Assembly (NCBI RefSeq): GCF_034044715.1
Contig: NZ_JAXCLW010000001.1
Span: 744,001-808,000 of the forward strand
Direction of reading: 5' to 3'
DNA from: Dongia_B soli
GTDB lineage: Bacteria; Pseudomonadota; Alphaproteobacteria; Dongiales; Dongiaceae
Length of the DNA stretch: 64,000 nucleotides
The first letter of the stretch is position 1. Each line of letters opens with the position of its first letter. Positions 8,609-17,519 of the stretch are shown piece by piece. The position numbers and the translations under genes are program-made. The notes below the pieces were generated by a model. The model did not search any database, had not been told where the DNA came from, and saw nothing but the letters and a program-made list of their open reading frames with translations.

Positions 8609-11347
8609 ATGCAGGATGATCTGACCCAGAACGAGAGCCAGAACGAGTCGGTGGCGCTTGAGCCCGCCGCCGGCAAGCCGGACACGGCCGGTGCCGATGC
8701 AGGCATCGTGATCAAGGATGCAGCCATCACGCCGCTGATGGCGCAATATCTTGGCGTCAAGCAGCACCACCCGGACAGCCTGCTGTTCTATCGCATGGGG
8801 GATTTCTACGAGCTGTTCTTCGAGGATGCCGTGAAAGCTGCGGCGGCGCTCGATATTGTGCTGACGAAGCGTGGCAAGCATGACGGTGAGGATATCCAGA
8901 TGTGCGGCGTGCCGGTGCATGCCGCTGAGGGCTATCTCAATCGCCTGATCCGCCAGGGCTTCAAGGTCGCCGTCTGCGAACAGGTCGAAGATCCGGCCGA
9001 GGCAAAGAAACGCGGCTCGAAGTCGGTGGTGAAGCGGGATGTCGTGCGGGTCGTTACCCCCGGCACCCTGACCGAGGACGGCCTGCTGGAGGCACGCAGC
9101 CACAATTACCTGGCCGCGCTGGCCGAAGCCGGCGGCGCCTTCGGCCTTGCCTGGGTCGATATCTCGACCGGGCTTTTCCGCTGCCAGAGCTTGACCCGGG
9201 CCAGCCTGGGCGCCGCTTTGGCCAGGCTCGACCCCACGGAAATCCTGGTGCCGGAGCGCCTGCTGGCGCAGCCCGATCTGTTCGAGCTGTTCGCGGAATG
9301 GAAGACCCGCCTGTCACCTATGCCGAGCGCCCGGTTCGACAGTGAAAATGCCCGGCTGCGGCTGCAACAATTCCACAATGTCGCGGCGCTGGACGCTTTC
9401 GGCAGCTTCAAGCGGGCGGAGATCGCCGCTGCGGGCGCCATCCTGACCTATGTCGAGCTGACCCAGCAGGGCAAGATGCCCCGGCTCTCCCATCTGGCGC
9501 AGATCGGCCAGGGCGCGGTCATGGAGATCGACGCAGCCACAAGGCGCAATCTGGAACTGACGCGCAGTCTGAGCGGCGAGCGCCAAGGCAGCCTGCTGGC
9601 CACGATCGACCGTACCGTGACGGGTGCAGGTGCCCGGCTGCTGAATGACTGGCTGGCGGCGCCGCTGACCGATGCCAGGGCTATCATCGCCCGCCAGGAA
9701 GCTGTCCAGCATCTCCTGGATTCCACCAATCTGCGCAGCGACCTGCGGGCGATCCTGCGGCGCGTGCCGGATCTGGAACGCGCCTTGTCGCGCCTCAGCC
9801 TGGAGCGCGGCGGCCCGCGCGATCTCGCCGCCATCCGGGACGGCCTGGCCGCGGCCGCCGGGCTGCGTGACCTGTTCCAGCGTTCGGCCGACACTATGCC
9901 GGCTGCGTTGCAGGGAGCGGCCAACGCGCTCGGCCATCATGCCCCGCTGATCGATCGGCTGAGCCGGGCGCTCGCGCCGGAATTGCCGCTGCTCGTCCGC
10001 GATGGCGGCTTTATCGCCAAGGGCTATCTCGACGATCTCGATCAACTGCGCCTGCTGCGGGACGATTCGCGCCAACATATCCTGGCGCTGGAGGCGCGCT
10101 ATCGCAATGCGGTCGGCGTGACCTCGCTGAAGATCAAGCATAACAATGTGCTGGGCTATTTCGTCGAGGCGACCACCGTTCAGGCCGATAAGGTGAAAGC
10201 CGATCCGGCCTTCATCCATCGGCAGACCACGGCCAATGCCACCCGCTTCACCACGGTGGAACTGTCCGAGCTTGAACAGAAGATCAACCAGGCTGCCGAT
10301 AAGGCGCTGGCGATCGAGCTCAATCTCTTCGCCGCTCTCTGCGGCGATGTGCTGGCCCAGGCCCTGGCGGTTTCCCAGGCCGCATCGGCCCTGGCGGAAT
10401 TCGATGTCCTGAGCGCGCTCGCCGACCTCGCCGAAAGCGAGGATTGGATCCGGCCGCATGTCGATGACAGCCGATCCTTCCGTATCGAGGCCGGCCGCCA
10501 TCCAGTGGTCGAGGCGGCGCTGCGGCGCAACCAGTCCGGCAGTTTCGTCGGCAATGATTGCGATCTTGCCCCGGAGAAAAGGCTTTGGCTGATCACCGGT
10601 CCCAACATGGCGGGTAAGTCGACCTATCTGCGGCAGAACGCGCTGATCGCCATCCTCGCCCAGATCGGCAGCTTCGTGCCGGCGAAATCGGCGGAGATCG
10701 GTATCGTCGATCGCTTGTTCAGCCGCGTTGGCGCCGCCGATGATCTGGCCCGCGGTCGTTCAACCTTCATGGTGGAAATGGTGGAGACGGCCGCGATCCT
10801 CAACCAAGCCGGCGCCCGGGCCTTGGTGATCCTGGATGAGATCGGCCGCGGCACGGCAACCTTTGACGGCCTGTCGATCGCCTGGGCCTGCCTGGAGCAT
10901 CTGCACGAGGTCAATGGCTGCCGGGCTTTATTCGCCACGCATTATCACGAACTGACCAGCCTCAGCGCCCGCTTGCCGGCCTTGAAGCCGCATACGATGA
11001 AGGTCATGGAATGGCAGGGCGAGGTGAAGTTCCTGCATGAGATCGGGCCCGGCGCGGCCGACCGATCCTATGGCATTCATGTCGCCAAGCTGGCCGGCCT
11101 GCCCAGCGCTGCGGTCAGCCGCGCCGAACAGGTGCTTGCAACACTGGAGAAAGGCGAACAGGCGAGCGCCCTCACCCGTCTCGCCGACGATTTGCCCTTG
11201 TTTTCCATTGCCGCGCAAACGCCCAGCAATCTGGCCGAGCCGAGCGCCGTCGAAACCGCGCTCGCCGAGCTCAATCCCGACGAGCTGACGCCGCGGGCGG
11301 CACTGGAAGAGCTCTATCGTTTGCGGTCCCTGTTGAAGGGCAGTTGA
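8609..11347 (+). CDS. mutS: DNA mismatch repair protein MutS
   Basis: MutS recognises mismatches and starts methyl- or nick-directed repair with MutL. The 912-residue protein has a low-complexity N-terminal lead of about 35 residues, then the mismatch-binding domain with the diagnostic phenylalanine-containing stretch YRMGDFYELFFEDA, the core and lever domains, and the ATPase with Walker A GPNMAGKST at residues 664-672, VILDEIGRGTATFDG (Walker B region) and FATHYHELT. The last ~50 residues contain the helix-turn-helix (DELTPRAALEELYRLRSLL). Its 3' end converges with the cytochrome gene only 29 bases away. Confidence 0.98.
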   Translation: MQDDLTQNESQNESVALEPAAGKPDTAGADAGIVIKDAAITPLMAQYLGVKQHHPDSLLFYRMGDFYELFFEDAVKAAAALDIVLTKRGKHDGEDIQMCGVPVHAAEGYLNRLIRQGFKVAVCEQVEDPAEAKKRGSKSVVKRDVVRVVTPGTLTEDGLLEARSHNYLAALAEAGGAFGLAWVDISTGLFRCQSLTRASLGAALARLDPTEILVPERLLAQPDLFELFAEWKTRLSPMPSARFDSENARLRLQQFHNVAALDAFGSFKRAEIAAAGAILTYVELTQQGKMPRLSHLAQIGQGAVMEIDAATRRNLELTRSLSGERQGSLLATIDRTVTGAGARLLNDWLAAPLTDARAIIARQEAVQHLLDSTNLRSDLRAILRRVPDLERALSRLSLERGGPRDLAAIRDGLAAAAGLRDLFQRSADTMPAALQGAANALGHHAPLIDRLSRALAPELPLLVRDGGFIAKGYLDDLDQLRLLRDDSRQHILALEARYRNAVGVTSLKIKHNNVLGYFVEATTVQADKVKADPAFIHRQTTANATRFTTVELSELEQKINQAADKALAIELNLFAALCGDVLAQALAVSQAASALAEFDVLSALADLAESEDWIRPHVDDSRSFRIEAGRHPVVEAALRRNQSGSFVGNDCDLAPEKRLWLITGPNMAGKSTYLRQNALIAILAQIGSFVPAKSAEIGIVDRLFSRVGAADDLARGRSTFMVEMVETAAILNQAGARALVILDEIGRGTATFDGLSIAWACLEHLHEVNGCRALFATHYHELTSLSARLPALKPHTMKVMEWQGEVKFLHEIGPGAADRSYGIHVAKLAGLPSAAVSRAEQVLATLEKGEQASALTRLADDLPLFSIAAQTPSNLAEPSAVETALAELNPDELTPRAALEELYRLRSLLKGS

Positions 11348-11376
11348 CGCGAGCCATCTCGCCGCTAGCCTTCTCT

Positions 11377-11796
11377 CTATTGCGTCGCTTGTTTCAAATA
11401 GGCGAGCAGGTCGGCCCGCTCCTGCGGGTCCTTGACGCCGGCATAGCCCATTCGGGTGCCAGGGATGAAACCGGTCGGATTCTCGATGAACTGGTCCAAC
11501 GTGTTGTCATTCCAAACCAGGCCGGCCTCGCCGGCGCGTTTCATGGCGGGCGAATAGGGAAAGCCGGGTACGCTGCCGGCACGGCGGCCGAACAGCTTGG
11601 CATGGCGCGGGCCGGTGCGATCGCGATCGATGGCATGGCAGGCCAAACACCGGTCGTAAATGCGCTCGCCGCGTGCGGTATCGCCGGCCGGTAATCCCGT
11701 CGCTGCCATCACAACAGCAAGGGAGCCGAGCGCCGCCAGGCCCGCGACGAGCAAGCAGCGCTCCAACTTCCCCGAACGCTCAGGAGACGAAAGCAT
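11377..11796 (-). CDS. class I c-type cytochrome, 139 aa
   Basis: A membrane-anchored or secreted mono-haem cytochrome c. The N-terminal hydrophobic stretch (LLVAGLAALGSLAVVMAA) is a signal peptide/anchor. The haem-binding motif CLACH follows GERIYDR, and GTRMGYAG supplies the axial methionine, as in the cytochrome c2/c550 group. I chose the ATG at 11794-11796, which overlaps the end of the ferritin-like gene by 17 bases; the open frame extends further upstream but that part is basic shadow sequence of the preceding gene. Co-transcription with the ferritin-like and sigma-factor genes is likely. The redox partner is unknown. Confidence 0.88.
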   Translation of the reverse strand: MLSSPERSGKLERCLLVAGLAALGSLAVVMAATGLPAGDTARGERIYDRCLACHAIDRDRTGPRHAKLFGRRAGSVPGFPYSPAMKRAGEAGLVWNDNTLDQFIENPTGFIPGTRMGYAGVKDPQERADLLAYLKQATQ

Positions 11797-12361
11797 CGGG
11801 CACCGGCGCCTCGCCGAGCGCCTGACGCAGAACCGCCCAATGCATCGCTTCATCGCCGAGAATGCTGCCCGCCGCCTTGGCGAGATCGCGATTGGCAAAA
11901 AGCGGGATGGCGCCGAGATATGCGGCGACCGCGCCTTTTTCCAGCATGGCGGCGAAACGCAGCACATCGGTGCCCGTCTTCAGCTTATCGGCGGGAAAAT
12001 GATATTGTGCCACTGTCTTCGCCTCGACCGGCGCGCCGCCGAGTTTTTTCACCGTCTTCGCCAGCAGATCGGCATGCGCCTTGTGATGACCCTGGAACGT
12101 CACTGCGAGATCGCGGGCGGGTTTCTTCAGAAGGCCGCTTTCGGCGCCGAGTTGATAGGCAGCGATCGCTTCCTGTTCCGCACCGAGCGCGGTATTGAGG
12201 ATCTCGACATCGCCGGTGCCAGCATTCTGCGCGCTGCTATCGTTGGACGCGGCAAGCGCCTCCTTGCCGGCGAGCAAGGCAATGGCCGTCGCCGACAGCA
12301 TGGTATGCGAGATGAAGGAACGCCGTGCGAGTGTGAAGGCCGGAACGATAACCTTGGACAT
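11780..12361 (-). CDS. Tat-exported ferritin-like domain protein
   Basis: The 193-residue product starts MSKVIVPAFTLARRSFIS, a twin-arginine signal with a hydrophobic core, ending around ALAAS. The mature part is a four-helix ferritin-like bundle with carboxylate/histidine ligands in the expected places: ALGAEQEAIAAY, FQGHHKAHADLL, LEKGAVAAYLG and GDEAMHWAVL. Periplasmic proteins of this kind (DUF4439 / Ferritin_2-like) carry a di-metal site of mostly unknown function. The ATG at 12361 has a good GGGGAG site; the longer frame starting upstream is not needed. It lies between the sigma factor and the cytochrome c gene, suggesting an oxidative or metal stress unit. Confidence 0.85.
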   Translation of the reverse strand: MSKVIVPAFTLARRSFISHTMLSATAIALLAGKEALAASNDSSAQNAGTGDVEILNTALGAEQEAIAAYQLGAESGLLKKPARDLAVTFQGHHKAHADLLAKTVKKLGGAPVEAKTVAQYHFPADKLKTGTDVLRFAAMLEKGAVAAYLGAIPLFANRDLAKAAGSILGDEAMHWAVLRQALGEAPVPDAFVS

Positions 12362-12459
12362 GTCTTTTCTCCCCATCGGCAATGCTGCCACCGAAGCAGT
12401 CATGCAGGGGATTGGATGCGATGTGAGCGGAAAGGTTCCCGTGGCCGGAGGGGGCAAGC

Positions 12460-13182
12460 TTATTGCAGATGCAGGCGCGCCAGGACATTGCGCAGAATCC
12501 GGTCGCAGCGCAGGCCGGCAAAGGCAAAGACATCGTCGAGAATCGATTCCAGCCGGTCGCTCAGTTTCTGGCGCAGCAATTTATTCGCCCGGTGCAAGCG
12601 GGTCTTGACGGTCGCCGGGGCGATGCCCAGCAGGTCTGCGGTTTCCTCTATGCTCATCTGCTCGACGGCCCGGAGCACGAAGACGGCCCGGAAATGCGCC
12701 GGCAGGGTGTCGATGGCTTGTTCGATCAGGCCCCGGATTTCCCGCCGGGCCGCGGCATTTTCCGGACTGGCGACTGGCGGTGTCACGAGTGCCGCCTCGC
12801 AACTGCCCGATGCCGTCCTCAAGTCATCAAGCTCGACGGTTGGACGACGCCGACGGACCCGGCCGAGCGCTTCATTGGCGACGATCCGTGCGAGCCAGGT
12901 GGCAAGACTGGCTTCGCCCCTGAAGCCATCCAAATGGGTGAGCGCCCGGACATAGCCCTCCTGGACCGCATCCTCCGCTTCACTGTCATTCCGCGTGATG
13001 CTGCGCGCCAGGCGATAGAGCCGGCGATTGTTCTGCCGCATCAGGGTTTCGAAGGCGAAACGCTCACCCCGCCGCATCGCCGCCAGCAGCGCGGCCTCGC
13101 CGGCAAGCGCAGGCTGGGGCTCCCGGACGTCCAGCTCCCGCGCCCCGGCATCCTGCGATATCGCTTCCATGAGCTTCACCAT
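12460..13182 (-). CDS. ECF-family RNA polymerase sigma factor
   Basis: A 240-residue sigma-70-family regulator with only regions 2 and 4. Region 2 reads FETLMRQNNRRLYRLARSITRNDSEAEDAVQEGYVRAL...ATWLARIVANEALGR, and region 4 reads LPAHFRAVFVLRAVEQMSIEETADLLGIAPATVKTRLHRANKLL. The linker between them is about 45 residues. The extra C-terminal 35 residues (RLESILDDVFAFAGLRCDRILRNVLARLHLQ) contain one cysteine and no recognisable domain. No anti-sigma gene is adjacent; the next genes downstream encode the ferritin-like protein and cytochrome c, which are its likely targets. The start at 13182 (MVKLMEAISQ) is preferred; 13170 is possible. Confidence 0.92.
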   Translation of the reverse strand: MVKLMEAISQDAGARELDVREPQPALAGEAALLAAMRRGERFAFETLMRQNNRRLYRLARSITRNDSEAEDAVQEGYVRALTHLDGFRGEASLATWLARIVANEALGRVRRRRPTVELDDLRTASGSCEAALVTPPVASPENAAARREIRGLIEQAIDTLPAHFRAVFVLRAVEQMSIEETADLLGIAPATVKTRLHRANKLLRQKLSDRLESILDDVFAFAGLRCDRILRNVLARLHLQ

Positions 13183-13255
13183 AGGCCTTGGATGCTCGCG
13201 CCGGCAAAAGGTTCCGGCGAGACGCGATGGTGGCGCGAGCCCCAGTCCGGGACGG

Positions 13256-13786
13256 TTAGTCGGCCGGAGCCGGGGCCTGCAATTCCATCGAGCGTTCGCT
13301 CGATCCGTCGCTGAGATCGACCTGGATTTTCCATTGCTGCCAGGTCTTCCTGTAAGCAGCCAGATCGGGAATGCGGAAACTGGCGCGGCTCTCGGTGACG
13401 GTATTGTCGCTATCGCCGCCGGAAAAGAGCGGGATGGTGACGCCGAGGCCGACCCCCGCTGTAACACCGCTACTCGACCCGCCCGCTGCGCCGGCCCCTA
13501 TGCCTGGCTGGACGCCGCTGCCGCGCCGGTAATTGACCCGGTTACGGTCGATTCGGACCGCCGTGGTCGCATTTCCCTGCGGATCGACCAGCCTGGCATC
13601 GGCCACCGGCAGGGGATCGCGCACGGTCAGGTCGATCCGGCTTGGATCATTGGCGGATATCGGGGAGACCACAGAAGAAGACTGGCCGCCTGACGTGCAG
13701 GCGGCCAGCGAAAGGAAGATTGCGATTAGGGGGATCGCAAACTTAGGACGAGCTAAAAGGGAATCTCGCTTCGTCACGCTATTCAT
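13256..13786 (-). CDS. unknown lipoprotein with glycine-rich centre
   Basis: A 176-residue protein with a type II signal peptide (lipobox LAAC, cysteine 30) and no family I recognise. After the lipid anchor come a short polar region, a basic RNRVNYRRGSG stretch, a glycine/serine-rich stretch (GIGAGAAGGSSSGVTAGVGLGVTIPLFSGGDSD) that could form a flexible linker or a small glycine-zipper hairpin, and a C-terminal half with KTWQQWKIQVDLSDGSSER. It is encoded upstream of the ECF sigma gene with a 73-base gap, so it may or may not share its promoter. Confidence 0.75.
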   Translation of the reverse strand: MNSVTKRDSLLARPKFAIPLIAIFLSLAACTSGGQSSSVVSPISANDPSRIDLTVRDPLPVADARLVDPQGNATTAVRIDRNRVNYRRGSGVQPGIGAGAAGGSSSGVTAGVGLGVTIPLFSGGDSDNTVTESRASFRIPDLAAYRKTWQQWKIQVDLSDGSSERSMELQAPAPAD

Positions 13787-13883
13787 CTTGGCATCTCACC
13801 GGCAGAGTACAAGGTGCCTGCTACCACGCTTTTGTGAGGCTGTACTGCATTTACCGCAGAACAGATCGCAGCTCAGCCGGCAA

Positions 13884-14969
13884 TCACAGATTCGTGATCC
13901 CCTCAGCCGCCAGAGCCTGTCGCACACGATGCTGATAGTAGCGCAGTCCTTCCTCGTGACGCGGGCTGAGCGGGCCGCGCTTGTAAATACCGGCGGCCAG
14001 GTTGCCTTGGGAAATCTCGCAAATGCCGAAATCCTCGCGCACGATGCCGCAATTGGTTTCGATCGTCTGGCGATGCGCCGGCAGCTTTTCCGGGCTGAGA
14101 TCGGCGAAATAGAAATTGTAGATGAGCTGGGTGCGCGTCTCATCCAAGGGCAGGATGCGGGACGTGTTCATCCCGTCTGGATAGACCGACAATGTCATAT
14201 TGGGCCAGATCCACAGCCAAATGCCGCCATAGATCGACCCGTCGCGCTGCGGCGCCTTCATGATGACGACCCGGTCGGCGAAGGTGGTTTCGAAAGCGTT
14301 GAAATCGATCGCCTTGATCAGGCCGGGATGGATGCCGGGTATGTGATACCCTTCAGCGAAATTGTCGGTATAGGTCTTCCAGTTGCAGCGCATTTCGAAA
14401 CTGGCTTCGTCCAGCTTCGAGAATTTCTCGATCGGGTAAGGGGCAACGAGATCGGGCAAGGCGCCCAAAGTCTGCAGCAAAGGCGGTGAATTGGGATCGA
14501 GGCAGACGAAGACCAGGCCGCGCCAGCTTTCCACCTTGATCGGCGTCAGCGGGAAATCCTTCTTGTCGAACCAGTCGGCCTCGCCGAAATGCGGTGTCGC
14601 CTTCAGCCGGCCCTCGGCATCGTAAACCCAGCCGTGATAAGGGCAGCGCAAGATATCGCAATGCCCCTTGCCCGGCTCCAGCAATTGCGCGGCCCGGTGG
14701 GAGCACATGTTGTAATAGGCGCGCAGACCGCCGTCGCGGGCCCGCATGACGAAGATCCGCCAGCCGGTGATCTCGGTCGCGAGGTAGTCGCCTGGCTGCG
14801 GCAGATCGGCTTCGCAACCGACGAATTGCCATTCCTTGAAGAAAATCCCGCGCCGCTCCGCTTCATAGACGCGTCGTTCGCAATATGACCAGGCGGGCAA
14901 GGAGAGAACCGGCCCCTGCGGCTTGGGGAAATCGACTGCAGCTTGCGCCAGGATACCGTCAGCGGCCAT
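13884..14969 (-). CDS. Rieske non-haem iron oxygenase, large (alpha) subunit
   Basis: A 361-residue ring-hydroxylating oxygenase alpha-subunit homologue. The Rieske [2Fe-2S] ligands are Cys89/His91 (MCSHRA) and Cys109/His112 (CPYHGW). The mononuclear iron site is Asp202, His209 and His214 (TDNFAEGYHIPGIHPG). Such proteins hydroxylate or demethylate aromatic or quaternary-amine substrates using electrons from a separate reductase. No ferredoxin or reductase gene is adjacent, so the substrate cannot be deduced; the choline/carnitine-monooxygenase-like branch and aromatic dioxygenases both fit. The start has AAGGCG upstream. It lies just past the end of ccmI, 81 bases away, same strand. Confidence 0.9.
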   Translation of the reverse strand: MAADGILAQAAVDFPKPQGPVLSLPAWSYCERRVYEAERRGIFFKEWQFVGCEADLPQPGDYLATEITGWRIFVMRARDGGLRAYYNMCSHRAAQLLEPGKGHCDILRCPYHGWVYDAEGRLKATPHFGEADWFDKKDFPLTPIKVESWRGLVFVCLDPNSPPLLQTLGALPDLVAPYPIEKFSKLDEASFEMRCNWKTYTDNFAEGYHIPGIHPGLIKAIDFNAFETTFADRVVIMKAPQRDGSIYGGIWLWIWPNMTLSVYPDGMNTSRILPLDETRTQLIYNFYFADLSPEKLPAHRQTIETNCGIVREDFGICEISQGNLAAGIYKRGPLSPRHEEGLRYYQHRVRQALAAEGITNL

Positions 14970-15050
14970 GATTTCGCCTTCTCAGGTGCGTTTCCAGGGT
15001 GAACGGTTTTTATCATCATTGGCATGGCCTTCGTTGCGGCCATGCGGCAG

Positions 15051-16439
15051 CTAGTTTGGCTTTTTGCTCTCCAGCCCGTCAATCTCCCGTTGCATGGCGG
15101 CGCGCTGTTCCGATCCGTCAGGCAAGAGGGCGAGGACCTGTTGCCATAGGCCGCGGGCGGCGTCGGTATTGCCGGCGACCCGCTCCACCATGCCGCCGTA
15201 ATAGAGGCCGAGCGGATTGTTGGGTGCCAGCGTTCGGATGCGTTTCACGGTCTCGATGAAAGCCGGCGGCAGATAGCGGTCGCTATCGTCCCGGCCGGCG
15301 ATCAGGGCATTGGCGTAATCGAGCTGGACATCCAACTGTCCCGGCGCCAGGGCCGCGGCTTTGGCCCAGGCATCCTGGGCCTGAGGAATCTGATTGAGCA
15401 CCGTATAGGCGCGGGCCAGCTTCAACCAACCGTCGAGATCGTTCGGCTGATCCTTCAGCCGGGCCGCCAGACGGTCAACCATGCTTTGGATGAACTTGCC
15501 GCGTTCCTCCGGCGTCATCTGTTCCGCCGCTTGCATGGCGTCAGCGGACGGCTCGCCGCCTTCGCCAGCTTGCGCTGCTGCGCCGCCTTCATGGCCGGGT
15601 TCACGCCCCGGCAAGGTGGCCGGGTCCTTGCCCAATTGCTGGGCCGCCTTGTCGATGTTTTCCGACAGCGACTGCCGCCAGGGTGCATCACGCGGACTGT
15701 CGCGTTCCAACGCAAGCCAGCCGGTCAGCGCAGCCTCAAGATCGCCCTGCTGTGCCTTGGCGAGCGCCAAGAAGAAGCGGGAGGTCGGCTCGGTCGGCTC
15801 CAGGCCGAGGGCCTGATGGAAAAGCTTTTCGGCTTCCGGCGCGACCTGACCATTGTTGAGGAGAATGGCTGCTCGTCCGTAATCCGCATAGACCGACGCG
15901 CTTTGCTGTCCCAGGGCAATTCCCCGAGCAAAGGCATCGCTCGCTTGCTGAGCCTGGCGTTGTTCCAGATAGAGCCGGCCGAGATCGATCCAGCCCTGCC
16001 CGTCAGAGGGGTTGACGCTGAGCTTTTCCCGCAGCGCGATGACAGCCGGCGACGGCGCACCGCCTTCTTCGCGCGCGGCAAAAGGCTGTCCCGGCAATTG
16101 CGGGTGGCCGAGGCCGAAATAGAGGGCGACCCCCAGCAAGGGCAGGAGCACCGCCATGGCGATCACCAGCGGGCGACTTGGCGGGCGCGCGGCCTTCAGG
16201 CTCGGTTCCGCCGCCAGGGACAGGATACGCCGTTCGATCTCAAGCTGGGCCGCCCGTGCCTGATCGGCATTCAAAATGCCGCGCTGTTCATCGCGGGCGA
16301 TTTCCGCCAATTGATCGCGATAGACATCGAGCGCATAGGCGGTTTCGCTCTTCGTCTTGCGGCTATCGAAAAGCGGCGCCGCCAGAATGACGGCGACGAC
16401 CAGTGTCATGATCCCGGCGGCGATCCAGAACAGGATCAT
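15051..16439 (-). CDS. ccmI: cytochrome c biogenesis protein CcmI (CycH)
   Basis: CcmI presents unfolded apocytochrome c to the haem ligation machinery. The 462-residue protein starts with two membrane helices (MILFWIAAGIMTLVVAVILAAPLF, then around 88-108), separated by a cytoplasmic loop containing the family signature YALDVYRDQLAEIARDEQRGIL. The large periplasmic part is made of tetratricopeptide repeats, e.g. GWIDLGRLYLEQRQAQQASDAF and GWLKLARAYTVLNQIPQAQDAW. It is the last gene of the ccm run, starting inside the ccmH stop (ATGA overlap). Confidence 0.95.
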   Translation of the reverse strand: MILFWIAAGIMTLVVAVILAAPLFDSRKTKSETAYALDVYRDQLAEIARDEQRGILNADQARAAQLEIERRILSLAAEPSLKAARPPSRPLVIAMAVLLPLLGVALYFGLGHPQLPGQPFAAREEGGAPSPAVIALREKLSVNPSDGQGWIDLGRLYLEQRQAQQASDAFARGIALGQQSASVYADYGRAAILLNNGQVAPEAEKLFHQALGLEPTEPTSRFFLALAKAQQGDLEAALTGWLALERDSPRDAPWRQSLSENIDKAAQQLGKDPATLPGREPGHEGGAAAQAGEGGEPSADAMQAAEQMTPEERGKFIQSMVDRLAARLKDQPNDLDGWLKLARAYTVLNQIPQAQDAWAKAAALAPGQLDVQLDYANALIAGRDDSDRYLPPAFIETVKRIRTLAPNNPLGLYYGGMVERVAGNTDAARGLWQQVLALLPDGSEQRAAMQREIDGLESKKPN

Positions 16440-16951
16440 CGTGCCGTCCCTTCCGAATCGCTATTCGACGATCCCGTATTTTCATTTTCCGCCATGAACG
16501 CGTCGAGCTTTGCCCGTTCATCGGCGCTGAGCGGCGGCGCCTCGACCGTATCGCGACGCCGGCGATAGAACAGGAGAATGCCACCGCCCGCGATCAGCAG
16601 CATCGCGAACGGCCCCGCCCAAAGCAATAGGGTCTTCATCTTGAAGGGCGGCTTCAGCAAGACGAAGTCGCCATAACGCGCGACGAGAAAGTCACGCACC
16701 TGCTGATCGCTCTTCCCCGCTGCCAATTGCTCGCGGATCAGCACCCGCAGATCATGCGCTATGTCGGCATCGGAATCGTCGATATTCTCGCTTTGGCAGA
16801 CGACACAGCGAATGTCTTTTGAAATCGCGCGAGCGCGGGCTTCCAGGGCCGGATCGCTCAGCATCTCATCCGGTCGCACTGCCATGGCGGGGCCGGCCGC
16901 CAGCAATGGCAGCAGCAGCAAAAACGCGGCAAGGATGCGTCGGCCGCTCAC
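16436..16951 (-). CDS. ccmH: cytochrome c biogenesis protein CcmH (thiol reductant)
   Basis: CcmH keeps apocytochrome cysteines reduced before haem attachment. The 171-residue protein has a signal peptide, then the catalytic RCVVCQ motif (Cys49 and Cys52) followed by the family pattern SENIDDSDADIAHDLRVLIREQ and DFLVARYGDFVLLKPPF. One membrane helix lies at about 103-122, followed by a short acidic tail. It corresponds to the N-terminal half of E. coli CcmH; CcmI is separate here. Four-base overlap with ccmG upstream and ccmI downstream. Confidence 0.96.
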   Translation of the reverse strand: MSGRRILAAFLLLLPLLAAGPAMAVRPDEMLSDPALEARARAISKDIRCVVCQSENIDDSDADIAHDLRVLIREQLAAGKSDQQVRDFLVARYGDFVLLKPPFKMKTLLLWAGPFAMLLIAGGGILLFYRRRRDTVEAPPLSADERAKLDAFMAENENTGSSNSDSEGTAR

Positions 16952-17499
16952 TTGTTCAATTCCCTCACCAGCGGTGCGATCTCTTCATCGATCAACTGCG
17001 GGTTCAACGGCCCGCCGATGCGATGCCGGACGATGCCCTGCTTATCGATGATGAAAGTCTCCGGCACGCCGGTAATGCCGAAATCGATGCCGATGCGCCC
17101 CGGCTCGTCCGTCCCAACGCGCAGATAGGGATTGCCCATTTCCGCCAGGAAGCCGGCCGCCGCATCCTTCTTGTCCTTATAAGCAATCCCGATCACCGGA
17201 ATGCCGAGCTCGCTGGTCAGCTGTTTGAGGACCGGATGTTCCGCCCGGCAAGGCAGGCACCAGGAGGCGAAGAAATTGACCGCCACCACCTTGCCACGAA
17301 GATCGCCATCGGCAAAATCCCGACTGTCGATACCGGGCTTGTCCGCCAGCAGGGCCGGCGCCGAGAAGGTCGGCAGGGCTTTGCCGATCAAGGGCGAGTC
17401 GATTGCCGAGGGATCGCGCGATGGATCGAGGCCGCGCAGGAAGAAAACCAGCAGGGCAGCCAGCACCACGAGCGGCAGCAGGAAAATCAAACGGCGCAT
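16948..17499 (-). CDS. ccmG: thiol:disulfide interchange protein CcmG (DsbE)
   Basis: A membrane-tethered periplasmic thioredoxin-like protein that reduces CcmH or apocytochrome c. An N-terminal anchor helix (LIFLLPLVVLAALLVFF) is followed by the thioredoxin fold with active site WCLPC in the expected VNFFASWCLPCRAEHP context and the GVPETFIIDKQG cis-proline loop. I chose the ATG at 17497-17499, because it has an excellent GGGAG eight bases upstream. A GTG eight codons earlier at 17523 would overlap the ccmF stop and is the alternative start. Confidence 0.95.
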   Translation of the reverse strand: MRRLIFLLPLVVLAALLVFFLRGLDPSRDPSAIDSPLIGKALPTFSAPALLADKPGIDSRDFADGDLRGKVVAVNFFASWCLPCRAEHPVLKQLTSELGIPVIGIAYKDKKDAAAGFLAEMGNPYLRVGTDEPGRIGIDFGITGVPETFIIDKQGIVRHRIGGPLNPQLIDEEIAPLVRELNK

Positions 17500-17519
17500 G
17501 CGCGAGACTCCCGCCTTTC

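Noticed and set aside
6811..8619. Long plus-strand open frame (602 codons) opposite maeB
   Set aside because: It is fully antisense to a well-supported malic enzyme, arginine/histidine/glycine-rich, and has no family features; a high-GC shadow.
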